Origin: Ruegeria sp. SCSIO 43209 | Lineage (GTDB): Bacteria; Pseudomonadota; Alphaproteobacteria; Rhodobacterales; Rhodobacteraceae | Length of the DNA stretch: 64,000 nt | Reading direction: 5' to 3' | NCBI RefSeq assembly: GCF_019904295.1 | Contig: NZ_CP065359.1 | Coordinates: 583,001 to 647,000, forward strand | Notes under the pieces: model-generated | What the model was told of the DNA's origin: nothing | Database searches by the model: none | The model's input: the letters and a program-made list of their open reading frames with translations, nothing else | In this document: positions 9,234 to 18,867 of the stretch, piece after piece | Layout: each line of letters begins with the position of its first letter | Position numbering within the stretch: the stretch's first letter is position 1 | Made by a program: the position numbers and the translations under genes

Positions 9234-9589
9234 TCCGCGCTGCACTGGTGGCTCTGATGGTCACCGCAACCGGAGCTGCTGCGCAGCAAAAGGTCGAATC
9301 CGGCCCCGGCGCAATGTTGCGCGGGTTGGACAAGGTCAGCGGGCAGACGGTGGACATCGAAATGCAGAACGGCGAGACCACGTCGGTCTTTGGTCTGGAT
9401 GTCGCGCTGGGTGATTGTCGCTATCCAGCCGAAAACCCGACAGGTGACGCCTTTGCCTATCTGACCATCTGGGAACAGGGTAAGGCGCAGCAGCTGTTTG
9501 ATGGCTGGATGATTGCGACCTCACCCGCGCTGAACGCGTTGGATCACGCCCGCTACGATGTCTGGGTGATACGTTGTATCACACCCTGA
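9230..9589 (+). CDS. DUF2155 periplasmic protein
   Basis: A 119-residue protein with a Sec signal (cleavage near AAAQQ) and the DUF2155 core: LRGLDKVSGQTVDIEM, VFGLDVALGDCRYPAENP, FLTIWE-like YLTIWEQGKAQQLFDGWMI, and ALDHARYDVWVIRC. It overlaps mlaD by 4 bases, suggesting translational coupling. Its last 37 bases overlap the 3' end of the convergent aat gene. The function is unknown; it likely acts at the envelope, given the signal peptide and coupling to MlaD. Confidence 0.88.
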   Translation: MIRAALVALMVTATGAAAQQKVESGPGAMLRGLDKVSGQTVDIEMQNGETTSVFGLDVALGDCRYPAENPTGDAFAYLTIWEQGKAQQLFDGWMIATSPALNALDHARYDVWVIRCITP

Positions 9590-10185
9590 GGGGTCTGCTG
9601 CAGATCAGCGGTGAAATCTGCTTTCAGGTCAAGCGCTTGTTTCAATTCGCTATGATAAACCGCACGCGGGATCTCGATCGCGCCTAACGAGGCCAGATGC
9701 GCCGTCAGAAACTGCGTATCGAACAGTGTGAACCCGGTTTGGCGCAGTCGATCCACCAGATAGGCAAGTGCAATCTTCGATGCGTCCGTGCGACGCGAGA
9801 ACATGCTTTCGCCAAAAAAGGCCGCGCCGAGGACTACGCCGTAAACGCCGCCAATCAGTGAAGCGCCGTCCCAGACTTCGAGGGAATGCGCGCGGCCGGT
9901 CCGGTGTAGTTCCTGATACAGACGGCGCAGTTCGGGATTGATCCAGGTATCCGATCGGTCGGCGCAGCCATCCACGACGCCCGCAAAATCGCGATTGATG
10001 CTTACCGAAAACCCACAGGTCCGGATACGCCGCGCTAGGCTGCGGGAGATGTGGAACCCATCCAGGGGGAACACGCCGCGAAACTTCGGGTCGACCCAGA
10101 ACAACTCGGGGTCGTCGCGATGCTCAGCCATCGGAAAAATGCCGATGGAATAGCCATGGAGCAGAAGTTCAGGGGAAAGGCTCAT
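9553..10185 (-). CDS. aat: Leucyl/phenylalanyl-tRNA-protein transferase
   Basis: A 210-residue enzyme of the N-degron pathway that adds Leu/Phe to N-terminal Lys/Arg of proteins, marking them for ClpS/ClpAP. Family blocks are visible: LLLHGYSIGIFPMAEHRDDPELFWVDP, GVFPLDGFHISRSL, HSLEVWDGASLIGGVYGV, AAFFGESMFSRRTDASKIAL and LFDTQFLTAHLASLGA. It lies 51 bases downstream of accC. The stop codon lies inside the coding sequence of the DUF2155 gene on the other strand. Confidence 0.97.
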   Translation of the reverse strand: MSLSPELLLHGYSIGIFPMAEHRDDPELFWVDPKFRGVFPLDGFHISRSLARRIRTCGFSVSINRDFAGVVDGCADRSDTWINPELRRLYQELHRTGRAHSLEVWDGASLIGGVYGVVLGAAFFGESMFSRRTDASKIALAYLVDRLRQTGFTLFDTQFLTAHLASLGAIEIPRAVYHSELKQALDLKADFTADLQQTPQGVIQRITQTS

Positions 10186-10198
10186 GCCGGGTGCCTCG

Positions 10199-10226
10199 GG
10201 GCCGAAGGGGGGTTGTCCTTCGGCCC
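10199..10226. terminator. Hairpin between accC and aat
   Basis: GGGCCGAAGG (10199-10208) pairs with CCTTCGGCCC (10217-10226) over 10 bp with an 8-base loop. There is no T-run on the minus strand, so it may attenuate or stabilise an accBC-aat message more than terminate it. Confidence 0.4.
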
Positions 10227-10236
10227 TTTGGTCAGA

Positions 10237-11583
10237 TTAGGCCATGTTCTCCGCAAGCCAGTGCTCCAGCCAGTGGATGTTGTACTCGCCGCTGTGCAGG
10301 TCAGGTTCCTGCAGCAGCGCGTGGAACAGCGGCACGGTGGTGTCGATACCGTCGACGATCAACTCGCCCAAAGCACGTTCCAGACGGGCCAAAGCTTCAG
10401 CCCGGTCACGGCCCTGAACGATCAGTTTGGCGATCAACGAGTCGTAATATGGCGGGATCGAATAGCCGTCATAGAGCGCGGAATCCATCCGCACGCCCAG
10501 ACCACCTGGCGCGTGATAGGCCGTAATCTTGCCCGGGCAGGGCGAGAAGTTCGGCAGTTTTTCCGCGTTGATGCGAACCTCGATGGCGTGGCCATTGATC
10601 TCAAGATCGTCCTGACCGAACGACATGTCCTCACCAGCGGCGACGCGGATTTGTTCGCGCACCAGATCGACGCCGAAGATGCCTTCGGTCACGGGGTGTT
10701 CCACCTGTAGACGCGTGTTCATCTCGATGAAGTAGAACTCGCCGTTTTCATAGAGGAACTCGATGGTGCCTGCGCCGATATAGTTGATCTTGGCGACCGC
10801 ATCGGCACAGATCTTACCGATCTTGGCGCGTTCTTCCGGCGTGATACTGGGGCCGGGGGCTTCTTCGAACACCTTCTGGTGGCGGCGCTGCAGCGAACAG
10901 TCGCGTTCGCCCAAATGCACTGCCTTTCCCTTGCCATCGCCGAAGACCTGAATCTCGATATGGCGCGGGGTTGTCAGATATTTCTCGATATAGACCTCGT
11001 CATTGCCAAAGGCGGCCTTGCCCTCGGCGCGTGCGGTCATGAAGGCGCTTTCCATCTCATCGGCGTTTTGTGCCACCTTCATGCCGCGACCGCCGCCACC
11101 GGCGGTTGCCTTGATGATGACGGGATAGCCGAACTCTTCACCAATGCGCTTGGCGTCGGCCAGCGTTGGCACACCGCCGTCAGAACCCGGAACGCAAGGT
11201 ACACCCAGTTCCTTCATCGTGTCCTTGGCGGTGATCTTGTCACCCATGACACGAATATGTTCGGCGGTGGGTCCGATGAAGGTAATGCCGTGATCTTCGA
11301 CGATCTGCACGAACTCGGCATTCTCGGACAGGAAGCCATAGCCGGGATGGATCGCCTGCGCGCCGGTGATTTCACAGGCCGAGATGATCGCGGGCACGGA
11401 CAGATAGCTTTGCGGGCTGGGCGGGGGGCCGATGCAGACCGATTCGTCCGCCATGCGCACATGCATCGCATCGCTGTCGGCGGTGGAGTGCACGGCAACC
11501 GTCTTGATCCCCATCTCGCGCGCAGCACGGATCACACGCAGGGCGATCTCGCCTCGGTTGGCAATCAGGATTTTGTCGAACAT
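10237..11583 (-). CDS. accC: Biotin carboxylase subunit of acetyl-CoA carboxylase
   Basis: A 448-residue ATP-grasp enzyme that carboxylates biotin on AccB, the first half of malonyl-CoA synthesis. Motifs in order: [20 protein letters not shown] at the N-terminus, [13 protein letters not shown], the glycine-rich ATP loop [27 protein letters not shown], and [14 protein letters not shown]. The length is standard. It follows accB by 9 bases, so the two are co-transcribed. Confidence 0.98.
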   Translation of the reverse strand: MFDKILIANRGEIALRVIRAAREMGIKTVAVHSTADSDAMHVRMADESVCIGPPPSPQSYLSVPAIISACEITGAQAIHPGYGFLSENAEFVQIVEDHGITFIGPTAEHIRVMGDKITAKDTMKELGVPCVPGSDGGVPTLADAKRIGEEFGYPVIIKATAGGGGRGMKVAQNADEMESAFMTARAEGKAAFGNDEVYIEKYLTTPRHIEIQVFGDGKGKAVHLGERDCSLQRRHQKVFEEAPGPSITPEERAKIGKICADAVAKINYIGAGTIEFLYENGEFYFIEMNTRLQVEHPVTEGIFGVDLVREQIRVAAGEDMSFGQDDLEINGHAIEVRINAEKLPNFSPCPGKITAYHAPGGLGVRMDSALYDGYSIPPYYDSLIAKLIVQGRDRAEALARLERALGELIVDGIDTTVPLFHALLQEPDLHSGEYNIHWLEHWLAENMA

Positions 11584-11592
11584 GGGCCCGCC

Positions 11593-12087
11593 TTACTCAA
11601 CGATGACCAGAGGCGTGCCGAATTCCACAGCATCACCATCGCCGACTAGAATGCGTTTGATGGTGCCCGACCTGGGTGCGTGGATGTGGTTCATTGTCTT
11701 CATGGCTTCGACAATCAATAGCGTGTCACCTTCCGAGACCGATGCACCGACCGAGATAAACGCAGGCGCGCCCGGTTCCGGTTGCATGTAAACCGTGCCT
11801 ACCATGGGCGAGGTCACAGCGCCTGGATGGCTGGCGGGATCATCCACGGCAGCGGGCGCTTCGGCAGCGGCCGGCGCGGCAGCAGGTGCGGCAACCGGTG
11901 CAGCCGCAGGAACCGCAACCTGAACCGGAGCGGCCACGGTCTGCGACATGCGGCTGACACGGACATTCAGGCTGTCTTCCTCGCCATATTCGCGCTTGAC
12001 CTGCAATTCGGTCAGGTCATTCTCGCGCAGCAGTTCGGCCAGTGCCTTGATAAACGCGACATCCGCTTCGTGTTTGGTATCTGTCAT
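11593..12087 (-). CDS. accB: Biotin carboxyl carrier protein of acetyl-CoA carboxylase
   Basis: A 164-residue carrier. The C-terminal biotinyl domain has the biotin-accepting Lys in VEAMKTMN and ends GTPLVIVE. An Ala/Pro/Val-rich flexible linker (about residues 55-90) precedes it, and the N-terminal ~50 residues are the charged region typical of AccB. It is first gene of the accBC unit. A PAS-LuxR regulator gene lies just upstream on the same strand. Confidence 0.97.
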   Translation of the reverse strand: MTDTKHEADVAFIKALAELLRENDLTELQVKREYGEEDSLNVRVSRMSQTVAAPVQVAVPAAAPVAAPAAAPAAAEAPAAVDDPASHPGAVTSPMVGTVYMQPEPGAPAFISVGASVSEGDTLLIVEAMKTMNHIHAPRSGTIKRILVGDGDAVEFGTPLVIVE

Positions 12088-12236
12088 GAGTGTCCTCGAA
12101 GGTTCCCCTATGCCCGTCTGTTTGCTGCGGGCTTGGTTTGATTACGCAGGGTTATAAGCCATGCAGACGGCCATGAAAAGCGCCGTCTAAGCCTGCCAAA
12201 TGGGGGTTTTTGCGCGAATTACGAGGGCTGTCGCGA

Positions 12237-12773
12237 TTACAGCGGCGTTCCAGACAATTTTGCGACCAGTTCTGGTAGCTTGCGGGCTCCGTATTTTTCC
12301 AAAAGGCGGGCGCGATAGGCCTCGATCGTGCGGTAACTTAGCCCAAGTTCAACGCCAATTTCCTTCGCGGACAAACCCCGGCATGACAGGATGGCCACTT
12401 CGCGTTCGCGGGTTGTTAATTGCACCAAGGGGCGCTCTTCCGAGATGTCCGAAAAGCTCCATATCCCGTGCCGGAACGGATCGTCTGGCGTCAGCGAACG
12501 CCCCCGCGCGCGGCACCAGAACAGGTCACCGTCGCGTCGCCGCATCACCCGTTCGTCTGTGTAATAGCCTGTATCGCGCATCACCTGCAGACTACGCGCG
12601 CCGATCCGTTCCCAATCGGCGACCGAAGGATAAAGATGCAGCAGGGGCATGTTGCGATAGTCAACCTCATCCCCGCCAAAGGTCCGCGCAAATTGCAGAT
12701 TGCACCGTCGGATGATCCGGTTCTCAAGCTCAACAAGGCCGATGGGGGCGTATTCAAAGGCGGGATCGCTCAT
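12237..12773 (-). CDS. PAS domain / LuxR-type HTH transcriptional regulator
   Basis: A 178-residue regulator with an N-terminal PAS-like sensor (VELENRIIRRCNLQFARTFGG, RRDGDLFWCRARGR, IWSFSDISEERPL; about residues 8-115) and a C-terminal LuxR/GerE helix-turn-helix (LTTREREVAILSCRGLSAKE, then LSYRTIEAYRARLLEKYGA). There is no receiver domain, so the input is a ligand or redox signal at the PAS fold, not phosphorylation. It ends 149 bases before accB on the same strand; a link to fatty-acid metabolism is possible but not shown. Confidence 0.85.
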   Translation of the reverse strand: MSDPAFEYAPIGLVELENRIIRRCNLQFARTFGGDEVDYRNMPLLHLYPSVADWERIGARSLQVMRDTGYYTDERVMRRRDGDLFWCRARGRSLTPDDPFRHGIWSFSDISEERPLVQLTTREREVAILSCRGLSAKEIGVELGLSYRTIEAYRARLLEKYGARKLPELVAKLSGTPL

Positions 12774-12949
12774 GTTCTTATGGTGACGGGTATTGCGTCG
12801 AAAGAGAAGGGTGGGCGGCAGGAAAGGGCGGGTTTCTTTCTGTTGCTGTTGTCAAAGTTGTAAATCTTCTTTGAAAATTAGTCAGCAACAGATAATAAAT
12901 ACTTAGTTAATCTGCAAATCCAGCCGCAACAGCCAAGGATCTAAACGCC

Positions 12950-14245
12950 ATGCGCGACACGCTGACCGGCAGCCGGATACGCGAAAGACGGCAAATCTCT
13001 GGGCTGCGACAGGCGGAGCTGGCGCGGCAGGTGGGGATTTCGGCATCGTATCTGAACCTGATCGAGCACAACCGCCGCCGCATTGGGGGCAAACTGCTTG
13101 TCGATATCGCGGCGGCTTTGTCCGTCGAGCCGTCGCTGCTGACACAAGGGATCGAAGAGACGCTCATCGCCGCTCTGCGCGAAGCCGCGGCGGATGCAGT
13201 CGGTCAAAAGGCCGAGGTGGACGGGCTGGAAGAATTCGCCGGCCGCTTTCCCGGTTGGTCGGGTGTTCTGGCGCAGATGCATCGCCGCGTAGTGTCGCTG
13301 GAGCGCACTGTCGAAGTTCTTTCCGACCGACTGACCCATGACCCGCATCTGGCGGCCTCAATGCACGAGGTGCTGTCGACCGCCGCCGCCATCCGCTCAA
13401 CAGCTGCAATCTTGGCTGAACCGGGAGAGATCGAACCGGAATGGCGCGACCGTTTCCATCGCAACCTGCATCAGGATGCCGAGCGACTGGCCGAAAGTTC
13501 CAAAGCGCTGGTGACCTATCTGGATGACAGTGACGGGCAGCGCGATCTGCGCGGTATCCCACTGGACGCGGTCGAGGCGTTTTTTGCCGAGCAAGGATAT
13601 CATTTCCCGGAACTCGAAGCCGGTGGGCAATTGACCGAAGTGCCGCTGGATGGGCTCGATTCCGCTGCGGCCAACACTGTGGCCTCGGGGTTGCTGGACC
13701 TTTATACCGCCGACGCGCGCGCTATGCCGCTGGATCAGGTGTGTGCGGCGCTGGATGCAGCAAACCCCGATCCTCTGGCGTTGGCGACGGTGTTTTCAGT
13801 GGACCTTGCTACGGTGCTGCGACGGTTGGCCTTTCTGCCTGAAGGCACGCTGGCGCGTCCGGCTGGCTTGGTGATTTGCGACGCCTCCGGCAGCGTTCTG
13901 TTCTTTAAACCCGCGCCGGGGTTTGCCCTGCCGCGCCATGGCGAGGCCTGTCCGCTCTGGCCCTTGTTCACCGCCTTGAATCGGCCCTTGGTCCCGATCC
14001 GGAAACGGGTCGTTCAGCTTGGTCGAACTGCTGCTGAGTTTGAGTGTTTTGCAATCGCAACCCCTCAGCCAGCTAAGGAATTCGGGGCCGAGCCGGTCTA
14101 TCGTTCGGTCATGCTGGTGCTGCCGGTCGAAGACACGGTGCAGCCTGCGGAAAACGCGGCGCAAGCCGGAGCCAGTTGTCGGATATGCCCGAAACGCGAA
14201 TGCAGCGCGCGGCGCGAGCCATCGATCCTGAGCGAAGGGTTTTGA
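12950..14245 (+). CDS. XRE-family regulator with C-terminal Cys cluster (ScfR/RamB-like)
   Basis: A 431-residue regulator: N-terminal HTH (RIRERRQISGLRQAELARQV, SASYLNLIEHNRRRIGG; residues ~8-60), a helical middle, and a C-terminal DUF2083-type end with Cys residues in CRICPKRECSA. Members such as RamB control acetate, propionate or glyoxylate metabolism in response to acyl-CoA state. The middle part is diverged and has no HExxH motif, so it is not an IrrE-type peptidase. It is followed by a response regulator and a symporter-type kinase, a conserved-looking signalling neighbourhood. Confidence 0.82.
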   Translation: MRDTLTGSRIRERRQISGLRQAELARQVGISASYLNLIEHNRRRIGGKLLVDIAAALSVEPSLLTQGIEETLIAALREAAADAVGQKAEVDGLEEFAGRFPGWSGVLAQMHRRVVSLERTVEVLSDRLTHDPHLAASMHEVLSTAAAIRSTAAILAEPGEIEPEWRDRFHRNLHQDAERLAESSKALVTYLDDSDGQRDLRGIPLDAVEAFFAEQGYHFPELEAGGQLTEVPLDGLDSAAANTVASGLLDLYTADARAMPLDQVCAALDAANPDPLALATVFSVDLATVLRRLAFLPEGTLARPAGLVICDASGSVLFFKPAPGFALPRHGEACPLWPLFTALNRPLVPIRKRVVQLGRTAAEFECFAIATPQPAKEFGAEPVYRSVMLVLPVEDTVQPAENAAQAGASCRICPKRECSARREPSILSEGF

Positions 14246-14323
14246 CAGTTTCGTGACGCAGCGCTTAATCTGGGCTGGACGGGTGGCCGGACGTGCAATC
14301 CGTCATGGGGAGGATATGCAAAT

Positions 14324-14704
14324 ATGAGCCGCAAGGTTCTGTTGATCGAGGATGAGCCCAACATCACCGAGGCGATCCGGTTTCTGCTGACACGCGAGGG
14401 GTGGCAGGTTGAAACCCATGCCGAGGGAACGGATGCGGTGCAGGTGATTCTGTCCGCGCGGCCGAATCTGGTGATTCTGGATGTGATGTTGCCGGGAAAA
14501 AGCGGGATGGATGTGCTGCGTGATCTGCGCGAACATGATGATATGAAGGCGTTGCCGGTTTTGATGCTGACCGCGCGCGGGCAATCCCGCGATCGTGAAA
14601 TGGCCGAGCAGGCAGGGGTCAGCCGATTCATGACCAAGCCGTTTTCGAACACCGAAGTCCTGACAGCGGTGCGCGACCTGCATGCGCAGGCGTCTCAGTT
14701 ATGA
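14324..14704 (+). CDS. Single-domain response regulator
   Basis: A 126-residue receiver domain without an output domain. The acidic pocket is IEDEP (Asp10/Glu11), the phosphoacceptor is Asp53 in VILDVMLP, with Thr83 (LTARG) and Lys105 (TKPFS). It overlaps the next gene by ATGA, and the histidine kinase two genes on is the obvious partner. It may signal by protein-protein contact or act as a phosphate sink. Confidence 0.92.
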   Translation: MSRKVLLIEDEPNITEAIRFLLTREGWQVETHAEGTDAVQVILSARPNLVILDVMLPGKSGMDVLRDLREHDDMKALPVLMLTARGQSRDREMAEQAGVSRFMTKPFSNTEVLTAVRDLHAQASQL

Positions 14705-15021
14705 GCTCCGCGGGCGACGGCAAAGATCGGCCCTCGCCAGTTCGTCCGTCCCTGTTTCTGGAACGGCAAAGCTATCGTCGGCGCAGGCTGGCGGATGCAG
14801 CGCGGCTGCTGCCGTTTCTAGGTGCCGCAATGCTCGCGCTGCCGCTTCTATGGCCGGATGATAGCGCAGGCGCCGAGGCTCTGTCGCTATCGACGGCCAT
14901 GTTCTACATCTTTGCGTGCTGGGGTGTTCTGATCCTGATCAGCGTGATCTTCGGCTTCGTCGCCAAACGCATGACCGCGCGCGAGACTGCCGAGCCCGAG
15001 GCCGAGACATGGCAACCCTGA
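14701..15021 (+). CDS. Small two-helix membrane protein of the sensor operon
   Basis: A 106-residue protein with a basic cytoplasmic N-terminus, two hydrophobic segments (about residues 38-52 and 66-88) and a short charged tail. It overlaps the receiver gene before it (ATGA) and the kinase gene after it (13 bases). The arrangement resembles the small subunits that accompany some sodium:solute symporters, which fits the symporter domain of the kinase, but I see no diagnostic motif. Confidence 0.72.
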   Translation: MSSAGDGKDRPSPVRPSLFLERQSYRRRRLADAARLLPFLGAAMLALPLLWPDDSAGAEALSLSTAMFYIFACWGVLILISVIFGFVAKRMTARETAEPEAETWQP

Positions 15022-17690
15022 ATGTCCTGATTCTGGTCTGTCTTGGCTATGTGGTTCTTCTGTTCGGCGTCGCCTTCGCAGCGGACCGGCTGGCTGCGCG
15101 TGGCGGCGGGAAATGGTTGCGTTCCCCGCTGATCTACACCCTGTCACTGTCGATCTATTGCACTGCATGGACGTTTTATGGCGCGGTTGGCAACGCCGCG
15201 CGTTCTGGGCTTGAATTCGTAACCATCTATCTGGGTCCTACACTGGTGATGATCAGCTGGTGGTGGGGCCTGCGCAAACTCGTGCGCATCGGACGCAGCC
15301 AGCGCGTGACGTCGATCGCTGACCTGATCTCGTCACGATACGGCAAGTCCAACACACTGGCGGTGTGCGTGACCATTCTAGCCGTTCTGGGCGGCACACC
15401 TTATATCGCGCTGCAATTGCAGTCGATCACGCTGTCCTTTTCGATCTTTGCCGAGGCCGATCCCTCAGGTCTCTATCGCGAAGGCTCCAGTGTGTTCTGG
15501 GTCGCGGCGGGCTTGGCCGTCTTTGCGATCCTCTTCGGGACGCGCAATCTGGATGCCAATGAGCGCCACCACGGCGTTGTTACCGCTATTGCGTTGGAAT
15601 CTGTGGTGAAACTCTTCGCCCTTCTGGCCGTTGGCATCTTTGTTGTCTGGGGCGTCGCTGGCGGCTTGGGGCCGATGATGGATCAGATCGATGCCTCGGA
15701 AATTGGCCAATGGCATGTGGATGCTGGGCGCTGGACCACTTTCATTTTCCTTTCGGCAGCGGCCTTTGTCTGCCTGCCACGGATGTTTCAGGTCATGGTG
15801 GTCGAGAACGACGATGAGAGCCACCTGCGCACCGCCGCCTGGGCCTTTCCGCTCTACCTGCTGCTGATGAGCTTGTTTGTCGTGCCCATCGCCGTCGTTG
15901 GGTTGGACCTGATGCCCGAAGGCTCGAACCCCGACCTGTTTGTGCTGACCGTGCCGCTGTCGCAGGGCAATGACTGGTTGGCGATGCTGTCGTTCATCGG
16001 CGGGTTTTCCTCGGCCACATCAATGGTGATCGTTACCGCGATGGCGCTGTCAACCATGGTCTCGAACCATGTGGTCATGCCGATCTGGCTGAATACGCAG
16101 GAAGGCACCGCGTCGGTCTCTGGTGATGTGCGAACAGTCGTGCTGATGGCGCGGCGCGTCTCGATCGCGGCGATCATGGCGTTGGGCTATTTCTACTTCC
16201 AGCTTTCGGGGGGCGGGGCTGCCCTGACCTCGATCGGACTGGTGGCCTTTGCCGGGATTTCCCAGATTCTGCCCGCACTGGTGGGCGGCCTGTTCTGGCG
16301 CGGCGCGACCCGAACTGGGGCGTTGGTCGGGCTCAGCGTCGGGTTCTTTCTCTGGATTTACACACTGCTGCTGCCTGGCATGGGTGGCGGCATTGTCCCG
16401 GCATCGGTGATTGAAAACGGACCCTTCGGCTGGGGCTGGCTGCGCCCGCAGGCGTTGTTCGGGATCGAAGGGATCGACCCGATGGTGCATACGGTCATGT
16501 GGTCGCTGTCGCTGAATACAATCGCCTTCTGCGTCGCCTCGATGCTCAGCTTCCCCAGCCCGCTGGAACGCCTTCAGGGTGCGCAATTCGTAAATGTATT
16601 TGACCATTCGGTTTCAGCCCGTGGCTGGACCGGTTCGGTGGCGCAAAGCGAAGACCTGATGATCATGACCCAGCGGATTCTGGGCACTATTCCCGCGCAA
16701 GAGTTCTTTCAAGCCGAAGCCGAGCGCCAGAATGGTCGCCCCGGACGACTGCCCGAGCCCACGCCGCAGTTTCTGGAACGGCTGGAACGCGAACTCAGCG
16801 GCTCGGTCGGGGCCGCAACCGCGCATGCGATGATCGGTCAGATCGTTGGCGGGGCGTCTGTGTCTGTCGAAGACCTGTTGGCCGTTGCCGACGAGTCCGC
16901 GCAGATGTTGGAATATTCCAGCCAGCTTGAGGCGAAATCGACTGAGCTCAGCCGCACAGCGCGGCAATTGCGCGAGGCGAATGCCAAGCTTACGCAAGTC
17001 TCGAAACAGAAAGACGCGTTTCTTAGCCAGGTCAGCCACGAATTGCGCACGCCCATGACCTCGATTCGGGCGTTTTCTGAAATTATGCGCGACACCGATG
17101 GCCTCAGCGCCGAGGAACAAATCCGTTATGCTGCGATCATACATGATGAATCGCTGCGTCTGACCCGGCTACTGGATGATCTGCTCGACCTTAGCGTGCT
17201 GGAAAGCGGCCAGGTTAGCCTGAACATGGGCGAAGCCACCCTAAGCGAAGTTCTGGACCGCGCCGTTTCAAGCGCGCTGGCGGGCAGTGATCGAAAGATT
17301 GGCGTACGGCGGGTGCGCGCAAGTGAACGTATCCCGCTGCACACGGATCTCGACCGGCTGGGGCAGGTGTTCATCAACCTGATTTCCAACGCCCAGAAAT
17401 ATTGCGACGCCATTGAACCGGTGCTGACCATCTCGGCCCATGATGTCGGCGGGCAAGTGGTAATCGATTTCATCGACAACGGTGGTGGTATCCCGGCCGA
17501 GGCGCAATCGATGGTATTCGAGAAATTTGCCCGCGTCGGCTCGGACAAGGCAGGCGGGGCAGGGTTGGGGCTGGCGATCTGCCGAGAGATTATGCAGCGC
17601 TTGGGCGGCGAAGTTGCCTATCTGCCGGGGCAGGGAGGGGCGGCCTTCCGCGTCAGCCTTCCGCTGGCTTTTCGTCAGGCCGCGCAATGA
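15009..17690 (+). CDS. Sodium:solute symporter-domain sensor histidine kinase (CbrA-like)
   Basis: An 893-residue protein. The N-terminal half has about 13 hydrophobic helices of the SSS fold (for example YCTAWTFYGAVGNAARSGLEF and TSIADLISSRYGKSN). A linker with a coiled coil follows, then the DHp domain with phospho-His677 (SHELRTP), the N box (NLISNAQKY), and the ATPase loops DNGGGIP and GGAGLGLAI. CbrA/CrbS-type kinases of this design sense nutrient transport (histidine, acetate and others). The ATG at 15009 gives the usual start and overlaps the preceding gene. Its partner is probably the single-domain receiver. Confidence 0.92.
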   Translation: MATLNVLILVCLGYVVLLFGVAFAADRLAARGGGKWLRSPLIYTLSLSIYCTAWTFYGAVGNAARSGLEFVTIYLGPTLVMISWWWGLRKLVRIGRSQRVTSIADLISSRYGKSNTLAVCVTILAVLGGTPYIALQLQSITLSFSIFAEADPSGLYREGSSVFWVAAGLAVFAILFGTRNLDANERHHGVVTAIALESVVKLFALLAVGIFVVWGVAGGLGPMMDQIDASEIGQWHVDAGRWTTFIFLSAAAFVCLPRMFQVMVVENDDESHLRTAAWAFPLYLLLMSLFVVPIAVVGLDLMPEGSNPDLFVLTVPLSQGNDWLAMLSFIGGFSSATSMVIVTAMALSTMVSNHVVMPIWLNTQEGTASVSGDVRTVVLMARRVSIAAIMALGYFYFQLSGGGAALTSIGLVAFAGISQILPALVGGLFWRGATRTGALVGLSVGFFLWIYTLLLPGMGGGIVPASVIENGPFGWGWLRPQALFGIEGIDPMVHTVMWSLSLNTIAFCVASMLSFPSPLERLQGAQFVNVFDHSVSARGWTGSVAQSEDLMIMTQRILGTIPAQEFFQAEAERQNGRPGRLPEPTPQFLERLERELSGSVGAATAHAMIGQIVGGASVSVEDLLAVADESAQMLEYSSQLEAKSTELSRTARQLREANAKLTQVSKQKDAFLSQVSHELRTPMTSIRAFSEIMRDTDGLSAEEQIRYAAIIHDESLRLTRLLDDLLDLSVLESGQVSLNMGEATLSEVLDRAVSSALAGSDRKIGVRRVRASERIPLHTDLDRLGQVFINLISNAQKYCDAIEPVLTISAHDVGGQVVIDFIDNGGGIPAEAQSMVFEKFARVGSDKAGGAGLGLAICREIMQRLGGEVAYLPGQGGAAFRVSLPLAFRQAAQ

Positions 17691-17767
17691 GGGCGTCATA
17701 AAGACATTCGTAACCTCCGCCGGGTTAGACAAATTGTCATCGCATCGACAAACGGCGGAACGGGGCC

Positions 17768-18862
17768 ATGACCACATCAGCACTGGCACGAAAGCTTTCA
17801 GCGGGGCAATGCGGTGCCGACACGCCCCGCTCGGTCCTGCGCGCCTTGCGGCTGGGGTTGGCACGCGCCTCCGGCGAAAGCATGGGGCTGGCGCTGTCGG
17901 TCATCGGGGCAAAGCAGGCCGTACGTGCGCAGGAAGATATAGCCGACCGGCTGAATGAGGGGTGGTTGATGCTGCTGTTTACCTCGGATCAGGGCGGCCT
18001 GGCTGCGGCCTGTCTGGACCCGGGTTGCGTCTCTGCCATCGTCCAGCAGCAAACGATTGCCATGGTCACCTCTGACCCACCACCCGAGCGTGCGTTTACC
18101 GACACCGACGCTGCCATGGTCGCCCCTCTGATCGAGGATATGCTGAGCCGGGCTCTGAAACTGGTTGAGTCCCCGGCAGACATGGCCAGCCTGTCCGGGT
18201 ATGAGTTCAGCTCACGCGCCGAAGGTCGGCGCGCACTGAACCTGGCGCTGGTGGATGAGGTCTATCGCATGTTTGATCTGACGGTCGAACTTGCCGGTGG
18301 TCCGCGTCAGGGCGAGGTCAGTATCCTGCTGCCCGAACGCCCGCTCTCGGATCAGGAACAGGTTGCGGATATCACCCAATCGGGGGTGAATCTTGATCAG
18401 GCATCCGGGGTAATTCGGGCTGAGCTGAACACCGTGATCTGCCGCCTGTCTTTGCCGCTGACAGCGCTTTCGGAATTGTCCGTTGGGGATGTCCTGCCGC
18501 TGCAGGGCGCGCGGGTGGATCGGGTTGAAGTTCTGTCAATCGATCGTGCACGAACCGCCATCGGACGTCTGGGTCAGTGCGGCGGAATGCGTGCGGTACG
18601 GATCAACGAACAAGGCCCTCCTTCTGCGTTGCCCGCCAAGGACTGCGCCGGATTTCTGGCTAGCAAATCAAGCTTGACGCCCTCGGCCCCGGATGACGAG
18701 ATGTCGTCCCCGCTTGATGACGATATAGTAGCGCATGATCTGACGACCGAGGATTCCCTCCTGGAACCCGACGACTTGTTGCCTGCCAGTTCCGAACAGC
18801 GTGTCACGGAAATCTCGCACCTCGCCGGTCTGCCAGCGCCCGAAGGCAATGGCCGCGACTAG
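17768..18862 (+). CDS. FliM/FliN-like (SpoA-domain) protein
   Basis: A 364-residue protein with an N-terminal FliM-like middle-domain region (VLRALRLGLARASGE, ALNLALVDEVYRMFDLTVEL) and a C-terminal SpoA domain (VICRLSLPLTALSELSVGDVLPL, about residues 220-290), then an acidic tail. FliM-type proteins build the flagellar switch that binds CheY-P. No other flagellar gene is nearby, and the tail of ~80 acidic residues is unusual, so it may be a stray switch paralogue. It starts 77 bases after the kinase gene. Confidence 0.78.
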   Translation: MTTSALARKLSAGQCGADTPRSVLRALRLGLARASGESMGLALSVIGAKQAVRAQEDIADRLNEGWLMLLFTSDQGGLAAACLDPGCVSAIVQQQTIAMVTSDPPPERAFTDTDAAMVAPLIEDMLSRALKLVESPADMASLSGYEFSSRAEGRRALNLALVDEVYRMFDLTVELAGGPRQGEVSILLPERPLSDQEQVADITQSGVNLDQASGVIRAELNTVICRLSLPLTALSELSVGDVLPLQGARVDRVEVLSIDRARTAIGRLGQCGGMRAVRINEQGPPSALPAKDCAGFLASKSSLTPSAPDDEMSSPLDDDIVAHDLTTEDSLLEPDDLLPASSEQRVTEISHLAGLPAPEGNGRD

Positions 18863-18867
18863 GAGGC

